Source: Parapristionchus giblindavisi
Taxonomy: Eukaryota > Nematoda > Chromadorea > Rhabditida > Diplogasteridae
NCBI GenBank assembly: GCA_943737045.1
Contig: CALSFV010000010.1
Coordinates: 1,054,001 to 1,118,000, forward strand
Reading direction: 5' to 3'
DNA: 64,000 nt
Shown: piece by piece, positions 1-13,630 of the stretch
How the letters are laid out: the number at the start of each line of letters is the position of its first letter
Numbering within the stretch: the stretch's first letter is position 1
Notes under the pieces: model-generated
The model's input: only the letters and a program-made list of their open reading frames with translations
What the model was told of the DNA's origin: nothing
Databases searched by the model: none
Made by a program: the position numbers and the translations under genes

Positions 1-1447
1 AATCAGTATGGTTGGCTGCAAATTCGCTGTAATACCTAGCTCTATGAGCAAAGGAGCATGGAATTTTGCAAATATTTCTTAATATGCTGCATGATTTTTA
101 ATACTCCAGCATCCAGCAAGTGCCATGTATAGTTTTCTGCAGAACGATTTTAGAGAGTACCAACATAACCAAGAGAGTGCTCAATCTTTACATTCAAATT
201 ACGCATACGGAAGCACTGCAATATACCAAACACGATGCAACGCGAAATTGCGTGATGTCAAAAAAAGGCGAACGGAGCGGCGTACATTTTTATCGTCTCT
301 GTAACCGTATCATCGGGTTTTTATATTACTGAAAACCAGTTTTCCCTGAGAATAATTTCTCGGAACAACAGGTTTTTCCTACGCACCGAGCAAAGAACAG
401 TTCCCAAAGGAAAACGTTGATCGTGTACCTGGAAAACCCCATGCACTTCGCTCGGGAAAATCCTTAATCAGATTTTTTAAATAATTCTGTGCTAGTTTCG
501 TATTGTTTTATTCTATGATGGATTTCGTTTACAGTTCTATTTTAATCTAAATTACAAGTTGATTCCTATTTCGTTGATCAGAATGTCTCCGATTCTGCCA
601 AACATCATATTGGAGCGCCTCTTACATCGTCAAGACTCAATCTGAAGGAAATGACTTATGGTGCGCGAAGAGAGATAGATTCCCTTTCCTTTCTTCATGG
701 TTTTGTTTGTTATCCCTGTTATTGTAATTGTTGTTGTTATTTTTTGTTGTTGAGATGTTATAAAAATCTACTTTTGCAAAAATAACAAGAGGCAATCAAG
801 AGAAGTAAGTATTGACAAGATTTCTCTGAAGACCTATTCGATTGTGCTATTGGGTACGATAGATGAGTGATCTTCAGTTCTATTGGATAGGATAGATGGG
901 TCATCTTCAGTGATATTATGTACGATAGATAGGCTAGCTATCATCGTCTTCATCGCCGTCAAATTCTCTCTGTAAGGTCGCTGACTATTTTATGTAATCA
1001 TACTGCTGCGACAGCAATCTTACTATCGCAGGTGGAGTACGACCTCTGAGACAGTTCACTGTTTTTAAAATTTAAAATAAAATTAACTTACCTCAGACCG
1101 AATTTCAGTGAGGATCTTTTGTGTGCTCCGATCGTGTTCTCCATCAAGAGTGCAAAATAAGATTATGATTATTGCAATAACATTGATGCTGTGATACACT
1201 ATACAAAGATTACTGCTAAGATCAGAAAACTACATCTGCAGACATAAGGCCGAAATTAGTTCTATCATACTATGTCATCACCCTCTCCAAACTATGATCT
1301 CACAGTTGTTGTCTGTGAGGGACTGTTTACATATTAGTATGGAAATAAATATAGTTCATATTCTTTTATCAATAATATTATGAGCCACTTAAAAGTGGCT
1401 CATAAAAATTCATTTGCGTCATAGTTTATGTGTTTTGCATTCATCTT

Positions 1448-1632
1448 TAAGGTGGAGTTCATCGAATATTTTCGAGAGCAAACTGACAATGAGAGGACAG
1501 CAAGGAACCAAAGGATATTCTTCCTACCGTTCACTATTAATTCCATGCCGATTATGCTTGTCGATCGCTAGAAACATCGCGCCCGTGCAGGAAGGGACAC
1601 TTTTTAAACGAAGAAATTAGTCAATATGCTTC
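1448..1632 (-). mobile_element. Degenerate copy of the TTAA/tRNA-like element
   Basis: The sequence starting tttaaggtggag, followed by cgaatattttcg, matches the right end of the 1714-2050 element read in reverse complement. Similarity continues through a stretch resembling ctattcctaccg...cactatt...ttgtcgatcgc. It is truncated or too diverged to follow past about 1630, and lies in the opposite orientation to its neighbour. Confidence 0.5.
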
Positions 1633-1713
1633 GAACTTGCGTCAAATTGAAAAAGAACTTATCGCATCGCAGAAGAAACACCGTGATAGATAATCAAAGA
1701 TTCTGTACTTTAA

Positions 1714-2050
1714 AGGTGGAGACCCGCGAATGATCATGCAAATCTCTTATATCTCGCTTATGCAAGTGTCTAGTGATATGCAAGAAGATATGGAGACTAC
1801 TTATCGTTCCCTTAGCATAGTGGTAAAACTTCGGACTAGAAAGCGCATGGTCGCGTGTTCGAATCCTATTGCCGAACTTTCCTATTTTCAAAAAGCGCGC
1901 CTTTGCCTGAGTTTGACAGCATGATTCATTCATGATTGCGATCAATAAGCTGAATTATCATAAAATAAATAGTGTGCGGTATGTAGAATAACTTTTGCTA
2001 TCATTCTGTCTTCACAGTTTGTTCACGAAAATATTCGCGGGAGTCCACCT
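1714..2050 (+). mobile_element. TTAA-flanked inverted-repeat element with tRNA-like boxes
   Basis: Ends are AGGTGGAGACCCGCGAAT and, in reverse complement, AGGTGGACTCCCGCGAAT, with TTAA on both sides (1710-1713 and 2051-2054). Internally it carries TTAGCATAGTGGTAAAA followed about 35 bases later by GTGTTCGAATCC, which resemble the A and B boxes of a polymerase III tRNA promoter. Related copies lie at 13302-13630 and 62384-62723. It is too short to encode a transposase. TTAA duplication is the hallmark of piggyBac-type integration, so a piggyBac-mobilised MITE is my inference. Confidence 0.75.
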
Positions 2051-3686
2051 TTAACCCGTTATAAAAGGTAGACGAAGTCCTGCGGGAGATCAGTGCAAGC
2101 CAATGATAATTCAAGAAAAATTCAGTCCGGAATGCTTATAATCTCTTCTTCTTTGGACCACCCTTACCATATTATCTAGTCACTACCAATTCTGTTGTCG
2201 GGCGCTTTCGTTGGTGGAGAGGCGGCGAAATAAGTGAAATTTAATAGTCCGAATCGACGAGTGGATTATGAATATGATGAAAATTACAAATAAACCGAGT
2301 GGTACAATGGCCAAATTTAAAATTTTTTTTTATTTATTTCAGCAATAGGAATATGAATAGAGAAAGCTCTGTAACGAAAATAATAGTATTCTGAAATAGG
2401 TAAATCCATTAGAGAAAAAAACAAAAAAATCGCATCGCAGTAGACGTCTTACATATATTGAATGTAACAAGTAGCCAGTCTAATCTCGTAAATCGGATGT
2501 GAACTAGTAACGCACGGGGCACGGTAATACAATAGTTGACTGAGGCGTATATATTATGATTGTCTAATTAAACTCTTCGCAGAGGAAGATCAAACATGTT
2601 CAACATGTGAAGTGTCTATGGGAAAATTAAATAAACGGAAAGGTCTAACGAAGGAATCAGATATGTAGGAAAAGATACATAGAATCTTATTTGAGGCTTT
2701 CAGAGATGTAATTTATATCGATAATATGATGTATTTTAAATTTTCTACTCGCAAAATTGATCTATCTATTATGTTATATTTTAAGAAACACAAGTTTTCT
2801 CAACTGTAATATACTGCGCAAGCATACTTTTATCAATATTAGTTACAATCGAGAATTATTTATGAATATTTTATATTTTCTATTAAATTATCGATTGTTA
2901 AGGATTTTATTTAATCGTCGAACGATTTGTTCTGTGTCGTTCTCTCGCACGACGCCTCACATGAGTCAAACTCTGCATTATTCTTTTCTCATCTCTTCAC
3001 ATCCTGTTCATGGACTGAATATTATTGTCGGCTTCTTTGTAAAAACCGAATTGTTCCTCGACGATTCGCTCATTCTGGTGTCTGCAATTGTAAATATTTT
3101 TTTCAAAATATTGTTTCGTCTCAAAATTCTTTGTATCTCTCGTTTCTAACCAAAAACTTTCACGTCTTTTATGAACAAAAGAGTGCGATTATAGATAACA
3201 AGGAAAGCAATCAACTCATCACGGAGTTATGATTAGTGACATATGGAACTAGAATCGGTATGAAATTCTGACTGGATATCCGTCGAGTCTACTTTTCTAG
3301 ATCATGATATTCGATAAAATCGATAACCAGAATCGCGAATTTTGACGGCAATTAACGCGTATAGTTAGTTAGTTGATATGGCTAGACATATCAACTTGGT
3401 TTTCATTTTCAATGTCACCGATACTTGTAGTGTAGTGGATTGGAGCCGAAAACCGAGTTGATACATTTACTCAAGATAGCCTTCAATATTCCAGGTCGTG
3501 GCAAGTACCGATTCTAGTGATATATGTCAATACATAACTCCATGCAGAGTTGTTAGCATTCCCTTGAGAGAAATACAATGTGGCTTTGGTATTTCTTTTC
3601 ATATATAACATTATTAAGTTTTTTTTTAAATCAACTTTTAAAATGTGAAATCCCATGTTTGAACCTCAGTTCATTTATTTTATATA

Positions 3687-6139
3687 TTACTCACTTTTTC
3701 TGCCACAAATTAGTTGAGCAAGGATTCTTCGCATATCTCCATGGCATGTAAGTGTTATCAATCTGAATATTGAACCTTCATCAGTTGCTCTATATCTTGT
3801 ATTAATCACTACATTAGTACTAATTGCAAAATAGCATATTCAAAACACTCACCCATCGAGGGCATGAATAGTAATCCATGCAACCGTTCGAAGACAAAAT
3901 TGAGCCCATGGACCAGCCATGAAGGGTAGAGCACCGATGTTGTAACAGCACACTAATTCAATGTAGAATAAAATTGATTGGAGCATTGCCTGAATAGAAT
4001 ATAAGATTATACGAAACAAAAGTATTCTTCATATTCATGACCAGTGATGTTTTCACTGTTTCCAGTGAGTTTCGTTCTCAGAACAAAATAAAAGTAGTAT
4101 ATTTTTATAACGGTTTGATAATTTTGATAAATTTGGAGAAACTGTTCAATCTTTCTTTCCCAACCAGTTGAATTATCGCTACTATAAACATATTGTTTTA
4201 AACTCTTTATTCATGGTTTGGTGCGGCCTTATTTGCGCATGGTGCCTTTAGAAATGTTAGTGTCTTATACCTGCGCAAGAAAAAAGAACTCCGGAGTTCG
4301 TTTACTCTTACTCGTGATGTCGAACATCTAAAATACAATGGCATTATAGTAGATAAATAAATTGTTTATCGACCACTGGTCGCTTAGAGCTGAGGTCATC
4401 AAACAACAAGAAAGAATATACAGATGACAACACGTAAATAGTACATTTTACAGTATTTGTCCCCATAAGAAATGCTAACTTCTGAATATTAAAAAAAACC
4501 AAAGCGCCATAAATCACTACAATATATGGTTTACATAATGTTAATGAATACTCTATAAGAATATTATGTCTCGATGGCTCAGTGGTAGTAGGCGTAAGGT
4601 ATTTTCTTCTCTGTTGAGCTATTCTTTTGATTTTCAATATGATGACAGGACAAAAAATTGTGTACCTTTCCATTTAGTTTATGAAAACGAATGAGCGTTG
4701 TAATATCCATGGCAGCAATTAAGGCAGTTATAAACATATTGCGGCAATAGTTCAAGTACCTGTAAAAATATTTCTTAAATATTTTAAATTTGAACACGTT
4801 ATCGTCTATTTTCCAATTATATTACTTTCCGAATTACACAATGAAGATCACAGATTAAATATTTTAAAAATTACCATTCAATGAGGACACAAGATCGTCC
4901 TCCTTTGAAGTCGAAATTCCAATGTCCATTTGGTAACCAAAAGGCACAATCAACTGAATATATCATTCCGGTCACATACTATTTTAGCGCACATGTCTGA
5001 TACACGCTAGCAATCTTAATCTACTTTTCCTATTGTAATTGATCAGTCATTATGATATAGTAAAGTTCTCGTAAAGCGATTTTGAAAAAATATCGTGGAA
5101 AAAAAAAGATATTTTAATTGTATCACGTTCCACTAATATGACACGTGATCGGCGTGATATATTTTAAAGAGCGAAAGGTCACTACAACAAAAAAAGGCGA
5201 ACCCGAAACGTATTCAAAGAAATTAATGCCGATTGCAAGAGTCCACATGACTGCCTGAAATTAGCCTTAAATTAGAGATATTTTAGATCCCAAATAATTT
5301 TTTACGGTTGCAAAAAAAATTATATTTACTGATTTGAAGTACGTACCACATAACACTTCGTTTTCCGTTTTGAGAAGATGTACTGATATTTGAATGGAGC
5401 GTAGATTGAGAAAAATCTGAATTGTTTTAACCATTGTTTTATTTTTTTTAAATAGAAGAAAACCTTTACCGGTTGATTGTGATGGCTAAATGACACCACG
5501 AACAACAATCATAAGCTAGAAATAGCAACTGTCCTAGTCGAGCTGTTAGATAGAACGGAGTAGATATTGAACTGAATTAGCGATTTATAATTATTCTATA
5601 TTTTACAACGATTATTGAATTATTTCTATAGTTTAAATGATTTTTGATCGAAGTATGATAGAGACTTTGATCGACCACTTTTATTTTCTTATTTCAAATC
5701 ACTTACAAGAAAATAATAGGCGCAACAATGAAAGTGAAAATGGTTGAATTGATGAGATCAGTAACAGCTTGATTCAATGTTAGAATTCCGAATGAATTTG
5801 CCAATGACTTTGACTAAATTATCGATAATTAATTTTCGAATAATTCCGATTTGTGCTTACTTTTCGAAGAAAGAACACTACTAAAAAATTGCAGATGAAA
5901 CCGAATGAGCCAATCTGAAAATAGTCTTGGTTTCTATTTTCCATAGACAAAGGAAATTTTCGTGAGGTTATTATATATTTTATTTTTTTATAAATAAAAT
6001 ATTTACTTACCGCAAATATGAGCAATGCTGCGACTTGACTTTCCTCCATTTCGATGAAAGGAAACTTCGTGAAATCTTTAAAAAGTATAGATGTTAACGG
6101 TAGATAAGGATATAAATAATGAATAAGATCAAAATCCAT
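3687..6139 (-). CDS. Seven-transmembrane chemoreceptor, Srx family
   Basis: This is a nematode serpentine receptor, expected in sensory neuron cilia and to couple to a G protein; the ligand is unknown. I find 11 exons on the minus strand: 6139-6011, 5914-5861, 5813-5707, 5571-5470, 5416-5347, 5254-5203, 4953-4875, 4759-4666, 4327-4271, 3989-3853 and 3762-3687. All phases agree and give 318 residues, the usual Srx length. The N-terminus is short and TM1 spans about residues 37-59. TM2 is preceded by the family-like NSFGILTLNQAV. The end of TM3 has ITINRFFSIYAPFKYQYIF (about 128-146). Loop 2 has paired cysteines (DCAFW...GGRSC). TM6 starts EFFFLAQAMLQ, and TM7 carries W...HALDG (286-294), a strong Srx/Srt signature. 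The donor of exon 6 (gttcgc) is weak. No lesions are seen, so it looks functional. Srt is the main alternative family. Confidence 0.9.
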
Positions 6140-8315
6140 AGACTAAATGACAATTACGACGGATAATGCGTTAGTCGTCCGTTAGTCGCAATGAACAAAT
6201 TAGATAACAATTGTGGAAACGAATCTATTAAAAGACCGAAGCACCGCATAATGACAAATCGTGAATCAAAAGTGCTTGACACAAAATCTCACAAGGAACA
6301 GAATAGAACGTCTCTAGACATAGTGCAATTGTAATGTGATCAAATTATTATATTTAATGCAAATGTTCGTTGGAAGGAGATGTTATTTATTTATTTATGA
6401 TAAATTAAAAATGTACACTAAAGCGACGATGGTGCGAGGCTCATTCGTTAAGTTTTAACCTTAACAGGCTCATTCGATTCACACCTTCGATTACACAAAT
6501 TGGGAATTTTCAAGAAATTCGATTCATGAATTTTCGATATATTGGTAATTTAATTGCAAAATTTACGCGCCGAGTCTCAAGATCTCCTCTATTCCAGGAT
6601 ATGTTCTTTTTACAACGAAATAGTAAATAAAAGGTTACGGTAGCTACAATGCTCATAAGCCAACATGAGAAAAGAATTCTGTTCTGGAAAAATACCCTGT
6701 GAATATCGCCCGTACTGTGAGTATATTATCTATTACACTATCATAATCGTAGTTTCTGGCGAACTACAAGTTCACATTGTCACTTCTGACAATATTAGTT
6801 AGCTATATTCGCTATATTTCCGATTTTAAAGGTGTAAATAATGCTCAGGTTGTGCAATGAACTATTATAGCAAGGGATTCTGAGTTAATTATGTAGACAC
6901 AAGAAAAACATGCTAAACCATCTGCTAAAAAAGCAAATGAAAGGGAATGATTTTAGAAGCGGAAAAATTGAGGAAAATGAAGCATTGAACGGCAATAAAA
7001 ATGAAATGATGATTAGATTAAAGTTCTATGTAAATTTAGACCAAATGTTCCAATCTTGTAATTCTTCCCTCTTTAATCCAACTTTTTACATCGACGTACA
7101 TTCACTCGTTGTATCTAAATGATAAAGACTAGTTGCACTGGAAAATGTTCGGAATGATAAATCGGGACCGGGTTAAAAGGTTGATGAGATGACACATATG
7201 TACAACTCGATTAAGACGACAGTCAATTTACGTGGACAATACACATGTTTTCAGCTTACGGTAGACCCCCAGGAAATTTTGATAAAATTTGCTTATTTGC
7301 AAATTTTGAAAGATTTTACACTATGTTGATTATGTTAAATGGCGCAATGTGAATGTTAGATTTCTTGATGAGGAAGATCGAGGAAACAACTGATCTATGA
7401 ACTACAAATACGGGTATGCAGTAATATATTGACGCAATGAAATCAAGAAGGACGGAAACATTGTTTTCCTCATTTATCAGTGCGTTCAGGTATAATGTTT
7501 TTGTGCACTTTTACATCAGCTACCGCCTACCTTTTGAAAAAAAAAAATATCAGTATTTCATTTGCAAAAAGCGTAGCTACAGTATATGTTGTCTTTAAAT
7601 ATTTTGCCGTTATTTTCGTTTAATATTATTACAGGAAAATACCAAAGGACTACAGTATCTACAATCCTTTTTCACATATTTTTGTAATCACATCTCACCA
7701 CAATTTCTGAGAGAAATTTTTTTGAGAGAACTGGCCGTATGCTTAAAATGCACTTCATTATTTGCTTTACTGTAACTTTACTGTGGGATACAGTGAGAGC
7801 CGTGCTTTCCAAATATGCGAACGAAAAAGATCGAGAACGCAAAATCGAAAACTAAATGCAAATTTCGGCGTTCATACTATTCGTTTTCGAGATGTTATAA
7901 GGTAAAAAATGGTTTGGAATGTGAAATTCGGACAGATTTTATAGACCTCAGAAACTAGTAGACATCGGAAATTAAATTTAGATACTTTTTTCGTACTCGC
8001 GAATTCTAATTTCCGTGTTCGGTTTTCCGTGTGGTTTCGAAACTTGCAGAATACTATTTCCTACCCTTTCTTAAATAGCCATAAGTCGATCATAGTATAA
8101 AAGATCATAGTGTCCGTAGCTACTACACTCATGTAATAGACAGGTGAAAGACAGTCTAGCAATAAAAGATTAAGCAATGGTTCAAATAATTGATTCGAAG
8201 TTAAAGGGCATTGCATTGCTATGCCTGAGACCATGCTTCGTGATTACAATGAAATATTCATTAAAAACAGTGTAGAACAGAATTATTCTGTATTTGCAAG
8301 AAACCAGAATATCTA
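6140..8315. other. Intergenic, no gene recognised
   Basis: AT-rich sequence upstream of the srx gene. A 70-codon open frame at 6910-7122 has no splice signals or recognisable motif. The promoter of the srx gene should lie just to the right of 6139, but I see no defined element. Confidence 0.5.
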
Positions 8316-9585
8316 TTAGGTGAATTCATAAGTAACGCTCGTTTTTTTTGCACCAAATTCAGTCGCCTCGTTCTTGCTTTGTTGTTATTGCCAGCATCCA
8401 TGCTGTTTACACCAGATAGGCTGTCCCTCGAATATCCTGTGGTTGTTTTCGATTCAGTTCCGGCATGTCCTCCAGGCGAGAAAACCGCACAATTTCGCCC
8501 CCGGCGGAATTCTCATTCGCAAGGATATTTTATTCCTCTTCCTCTCGGGCTTGAAACGAACTGACTTCCAACATGGCTTTGTAGAGGTGTACCCTCACAT
8601 GTGCCTCACGTAACAGCGGTGAGAAAGTGAGTCGTCAAATTCGAGAAACAGGACTTTTCGCTCGAAGATAAAGACCAACCCAGTCGCGTACCGGAGGTGG
8701 CTCTCGATCGATTGCTCCAAGAGGTAGAGGCTGATCCGTATCCCGATACCGGTGATGTTACAATGGCACTTGGGGTCAGCCAGAGCACTGTGGTACATAG
8801 CCTTCACAATCTCGGAAATAAGTGAAAATAGGAAAGATGTCTACCCCACGTCCTAGCCGACTACGACAAGGATCGCCGACTGGACATGGCAAAGACTTTT
8901 CTAACTCTACGTCGTCGGCTTGTTTGGCTGGTCAACGTTATAACCGGCGATGAAAAGTGGATGTTCTATGATTACGAAGAGCCAAGGAGACTGTGGTTCG
9001 GTGAGCATGACTAGCCAGCAGATGTCCCCAACCCCGATTTTCACCGCCAAAAAGTGATGTTGTGCATCTGGTATTGGGCACGGGGAGTCGAGTACTGGGA
9101 ACTCCTCCCCGAGGGTACGACTGTCACGACACATGTCTACACTCTCCAGCTGCGGAAGCTAAGACTCCACCTTAAACAATTACGCGGGAAGGACACTCGA
9201 ATCTAATTTCAACAGGATAACGCTAGACCTCATACCAATAAAACGACCCAGGCTGAGCTAACGGGATATGACTGAACTGTACTCCCCAACTCTCCGTACT
9301 CACTCGACCTTGCCGACTATGGTTGTCACCTCTTCGCGGCGCTCCATCACTTCCTCAAAGGGTAAAGCTTTAAAGACCGAACCACTATCCATACCGTACT
9401 CGGCACCTATTTCCGGAATTTCCCCCAGTCCTTTTATCACTAAGGGATCCACAAACTGCCGGGTAGAAGGCAGAAGGTGACTGATACGAATGGAAAATAT
9501 TTCTAGAATTCTCCATGCTTTGTAACATTTTCGTGACAATTTTTTTGGAACGCGAAAAACGAGCGTTACTTATGAATTCACCTAA
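8316..9585 (+). mobile_element. mariner-type transposon, inactive
   Basis: Terminal inverted repeats of about 30 bases start TTAGGTGAATTCATAAGTAA and mirror at 9556-9585, flanked by TA on both sides (8314-8315 and 9586-9587). The 1270-bp length and the internal mariner transposase remnant on the plus strand identify the family. The inverted repeats are nearly perfect although the gene is badly broken. Confidence 0.9.
8640..9480 (+). pseudogene. mariner transposase remnant
   Basis: Fragments in several frames match the mariner DDE/D transposase in order. ITGDEKWMFYD (near 8940) holds the first catalytic aspartate, QQDNARPHT (near 9207) the second, and SPYSLDLAD...CHLFAALHHF (near 9292) the third. 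In the third motif the usual P-S-D-Y is lost. Several stop codons and frame changes interrupt it (for example after FGEHD near 9011 and before FQQDN near 9204), so it cannot make a transposase. Confidence 0.85.
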
Positions 9586-9587
9586 TA

Positions 9588-10795
9588 CTTCACGCGCATC
9601 CGTGGGAAACCAAACCGTAAAACTATCGTCCCTTACCTATTTTTACTTGCAAAAAAAACAAGTAACCGTCTAGAAAGCAAGATTTATGGATATATGTATG
9701 AAAGCACGACATGTTATGTACAAAAATTCATAGTGTACAATAGAATAATTGTCTATAAATTATAACTCTTACGAGAGCAAAAAACGATCACAAATACTAA
9801 TAAGGATGTGAAATGAAATAATATTTTTTTCTCTCGAATGGTTTAAATCTAAATCGGTATACAAACAATGTTTACGCATCAGTTATCTTAGGAATGGTAA
9901 GTATGATTTTTGATGAATAAGAAGTCATTTCGCACTTAAGGAGGAAATAAGTGTGTGTGAATAACAGAATTTTTCTTAAAGTTCAAGTGATTGTTACTAG
10001 GTACAAAATTATAACAAGAGGTCGTTTACCAATTGGAATGATTTTACGCATCTATATATTTTATATTATTTTATTTTACGAATCGCAAAGATTTTATCAT
10101 TGCAGTGTTGAAGTGTTCAGCAGTGTTAAGGATTAAGTAAAAATTGTGAAAATAGTATGTGACATGCACGACCTGGTAGACCTACGAAAAATAATCTGAA
10201 TATACGGAATCTCAATGACAATTGATAAGACAAACCGTTTACTAATAGAGAATTGCTTATTGTATGACCGTTGTTGTGAGTAATAGAATGGTAAAATGTC
10301 AGTAAACATAGCAGAAATGGCAAAGTTATACAACATATTAGAATAATATGTATGTACCGATATTTATTATGTGATCAACGAATCAACTATCATTAATTAA
10401 TTTGTTTCATAGGAATACTCCGATGATTACTACAATTACTATAACATGGTAAGGTTAGACGAACTAGATCGCTGAGTGATATAGAAGAACGGATACGAGA
10501 TAGGTCAAGGATTTGAGTAAAGAGGCTTTGAGGAGAAGAATTAGATGATCAGTTTGATGAATATGTAAAAAAAAACACTACAACATGAACGATCGCTCTC
10601 GTGCCACAGAATGATCACCACCAGGATGGCAAAGGTACGACACATTATTTCATGCCATTTGAAGATGACTGCAATAAAATCCCCCGCCCCGAGTCACCTT
10701 TCACTTATTTCTTTCTTCTATGTAGACAGTGAAGTCATTATCATCACCTATTTATTTTATGTCATATTCTTTTTGATGTGTGCGTGTGCATGTAG

Positions 10796-10847
<52 letters not shown>

Positions 10848-12090
10848 CGACACCATATTTAAGTTAAATATTACGAATTAATATAATATATAGCAAATTC
10901 ATAGTAGCTGCTGGGTGTGTTAAAAAATAATAAAAATGATAATAAATTTAAGCAGCAAGAACCGATCAGGACACGTTACAATATCTTCAGTTACGTGTGG
11001 GATGATTAAAAAAGCATTTGCATAAGCAATATTTTATTTTTCAAATAACATTGTAAACTCGAAATAGACAAGCCGAACGTTATTCCCGTGAGTTTTGTTA
11101 GCCGCTCAAATAAGCATAAGTTTTTTGAGATTAAGTACGATGACAACGGCCTACATCATAATATGTTTTACTATATTTTAGAGATGGAATAGCGCTTTCA
11201 GAAATAGAACACATATTATGTTCTTCCCTATATATCAAACACTTGAAATGAAATTGAAGGAAATTACAGCAAAATATGATTCATAGTGAGGATATATCCG
11301 AAATCGAAAATAATTAATCGCAAAGATTACTTTCGAGTTGAGGAATTTAAAAGTTATCTGAGAAATAAAACAATGTGTTTGGGAATGTGCGAAAGTAAGT
11401 GCGAAAAATTGTGGAGGGATATAAGTAAAGGACGAATAATGAGAAAAAAGTCTGATTCGTATTATTGAGCGTATAAAATTCACTTTTTTTTCTTTATACG
11501 AGAGCGTCCGCAATGGGTATTTCGTGTTTTGCTTAGTTAACTATGAATGATCATTTCTAAATATAAAGTCAGCGCGGCGATGATCAGGAAATGCAATGAA
11601 CAATCTATGAAACATGTGGTTACAATATTGATTGAACGATGTGTAGAAAAAATGTCATTAAAAGAACTGGTCATGCGTACTCAGAAATACTTAAGTAAAA
11701 GTTTTTAGTACTTTTTGGCCTGTACCATATTTCTACATCATACAGTAATCTCGAAAAGAGCCAATGAATATGGTATTACTAGAAAAAACTAAATAATACA
11801 TCATATACTGTTAAATTTGATATTTATGCTTATTTAGATGCACTGTCTCTACACAACAACAAAAGGTAATTACAGAGAATAATCTTAGAAGAAATGTCGA
11901 TCATAAAAACATGATGAAGTCCTCATATTCTTTGTGTACGAGACAAAATAGTAGACACATTACAATAATCACCAAAATATGTTGAAGGGGTCATTGAAAT
12001 AATTATTGAAGATGCCAACAAAGTACTTGAGATTTGGTCTGGATTTTAGTCTGAATTTAAGGCACCTACAAGGGGAGAGTATGCGGAAAA
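9588..12090. other. Intergenic, no gene recognised
   Basis: AT-rich DNA with scattered short open frames. The longest, 92 codons at 11235-11513 on the minus strand, has no family resemblance and no convincing splice sites. The only structured feature is the AT microsatellite at 10799-10844. Confidence 0.5.
10799..10844. repeat. (AT)n microsatellite
   Basis: An uninterrupted run of about 23 AT dinucleotides. Confidence 0.98.
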
Positions 12091-12712
12091 ATCAGTAAGG
12101 CTGGCTGCAACTTTGCTGGAATATCTAGCTGAATGAGCAAAGGAACACGGAGATTTGCAAATGTTTCATAATATAATGTCTGATTATTGACTAATGAACC
12201 AGTCAAGTGTATGTCTGTCTGCAGAATTATTTCCTTGGAGAGTTCACATTCGCATGCGCCGTCACAGAAATTCGAGTTCCAGGGCGAATCTTGAATGTAT
12301 AAAGGGTTACTGTAGTGGAAGACTGCCCTGACCTACAGTAACCTTATTTACTCTCTACAGACTGCAATAGCAAAGCGCGTAGGCATACAGCTGATCTAGG
12401 TGACTTTCAGTGAGGATATGTTTACGTTCTCAATCAAGAATTTAAAGGGAGCGACATAAAATATTCGCGGATTTTATTTTACTAAACAACACTAATAGCC
12501 AGTCCCGTAAATCGGAGATGAGCTAGTGACAAGGACTGTATTGTCATGCAAAAGTCGGCTGGGGCTTATATATTATAATTGTCTAACTAGACTCTTCGCA
12601 GAGGAAGACCAAACAGTGCATAGTCGCGTTTATCCGAAAAAAGCCTTATCCATCTAATTTTTTTAAATCAATTTTATCATAAAATATTTTCCCGGTTGTC
12701 TGTGCTGCATAG

Positions 12713-13230
12713 CAGGGTTGGGCGGTAAAATTTTCCGTTACCGATTTTTTACCGGTTTTACCGGTCCATGACCTTAAAAAAACCGACTGGTAAATTTTAC
12801 GGTTTCTCATCGGTAATTACCGAAATTTACACTAGATATTCTGCGTTATTTTTGGTAATATTATGTTCGATATCTTGAGAAATTGTCCGTATCCCAGCGC
12901 GATTCTATGTCTCAACAGACAGTTACTATCTCAATAAATAACACTTATCAAATATATGAATACAACAAAGGAGATGAAAACATTTTTTGCTACGACTACG
13001 GTCAAAGAAGAACAAATTAGCCGTTTGTCACTCATATATGTAGTTTGAGACAATATATCGCTTTTTTGATGTAAAGAATAAACGTATGGACAAATTTGGC
13101 AAATTTTTAGCGGTTTTAAATGCTTTTTAAAAGTTTTACCGTTTTTTACCGTTTTACCGGTTTTTTACCGGTCTATTAGACCGGTAAATTACCGTTTTTT
13201 TTTCCGGCCACCCTTTTCCGCCCAACCCTG
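12713..13230. mobile_element. Non-autonomous inverted-repeat element, hAT-like ends
   Basis: The ends are CAGGGTTGGGCGG and its mirror CCGCCCAACCCTG. The interior is rich in repeated ACCGG/TTTTACCG units and codes for nothing. The terminal CAGGGTTGGG resembles hAT-superfamily ends, but I could not find the expected 8-bp target duplication (flanks CTGCATAG and ATATCAAT), so the family is provisional. Confidence 0.6.
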
Positions 13231-13301
13231 ATATCAATAATATGATTTATTTTAAATTTTTCTTCTCACAAAATTGATCTGTATATTATGTTATATCTTA
13301 A

Positions 13302-13630
13302 AGATGGTGGCCCGCGAATGTTCAGATAAATCACTACACCCCTCTTGTGCGAATGCAAAGTGATATGCGAAGAGTTAGCGCAGCCTTTCATCAACCCACG
13401 GCGCAGTGGTAAACGTTCAGACTCGTTACCCGTTTGACGTAAGTTCGAAACCTATTGCCGAATTTCCACAATTTTGAAAAAGCGCGCCCTTCCCTGAACC
13501 GGGCCTGATGGTTCATTAATGTTTCTAGACTAAATCAGCACAAAATAAATAGTGTACTGTACGTAGAATAACTTTTGCTACCTTTCTGTCTTCACAGTTT
13601 GTTCACGAAAATATTCGTGGGACACCACCT
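13302..13630 (+). mobile_element. TTAA-flanked element with tRNA-like boxes
   Basis: Same family and orientation as 1714-2050. It starts AGATGGTGGCCCGCGAATG and ends ACCACCT, with TTAA at 13298-13301 and 13631-13634. The A-box-like part reads GCGCAGTGGTAAACG and the B-box-like part AAGTTCGAAACC. R1 carries the empty TTAA site at 2781-2784. Confidence 0.8.

Larger units (their letters stand above)
1..3000 (+). repeat. Interspersed repeat, copy R1 (starts outside the window)
   Basis: Diverged but collinear with 12091-13836. Matching blocks include the opening (aatcagtatggttggctgca against aatcagtaaggctggctgca), the stretch around 2455-2600 ending in ctcttcgcagaggaaga, and 2870-2965 ending in cctcacatgagtc. 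Both copies are interrupted by different elements. No recognisable protein is encoded; the open frames here, including one of 130 codons at 2757-3149, fall inside the repeat and have no protein-like composition. Confidence 0.7.

Noticed and set aside
1808..1885. Possible tRNA gene
   Set aside because: A-box-like and B-box-like motifs are present, but the acceptor and anticodon stems do not pair, and the same sequence sits inside a repeated TTAA element.
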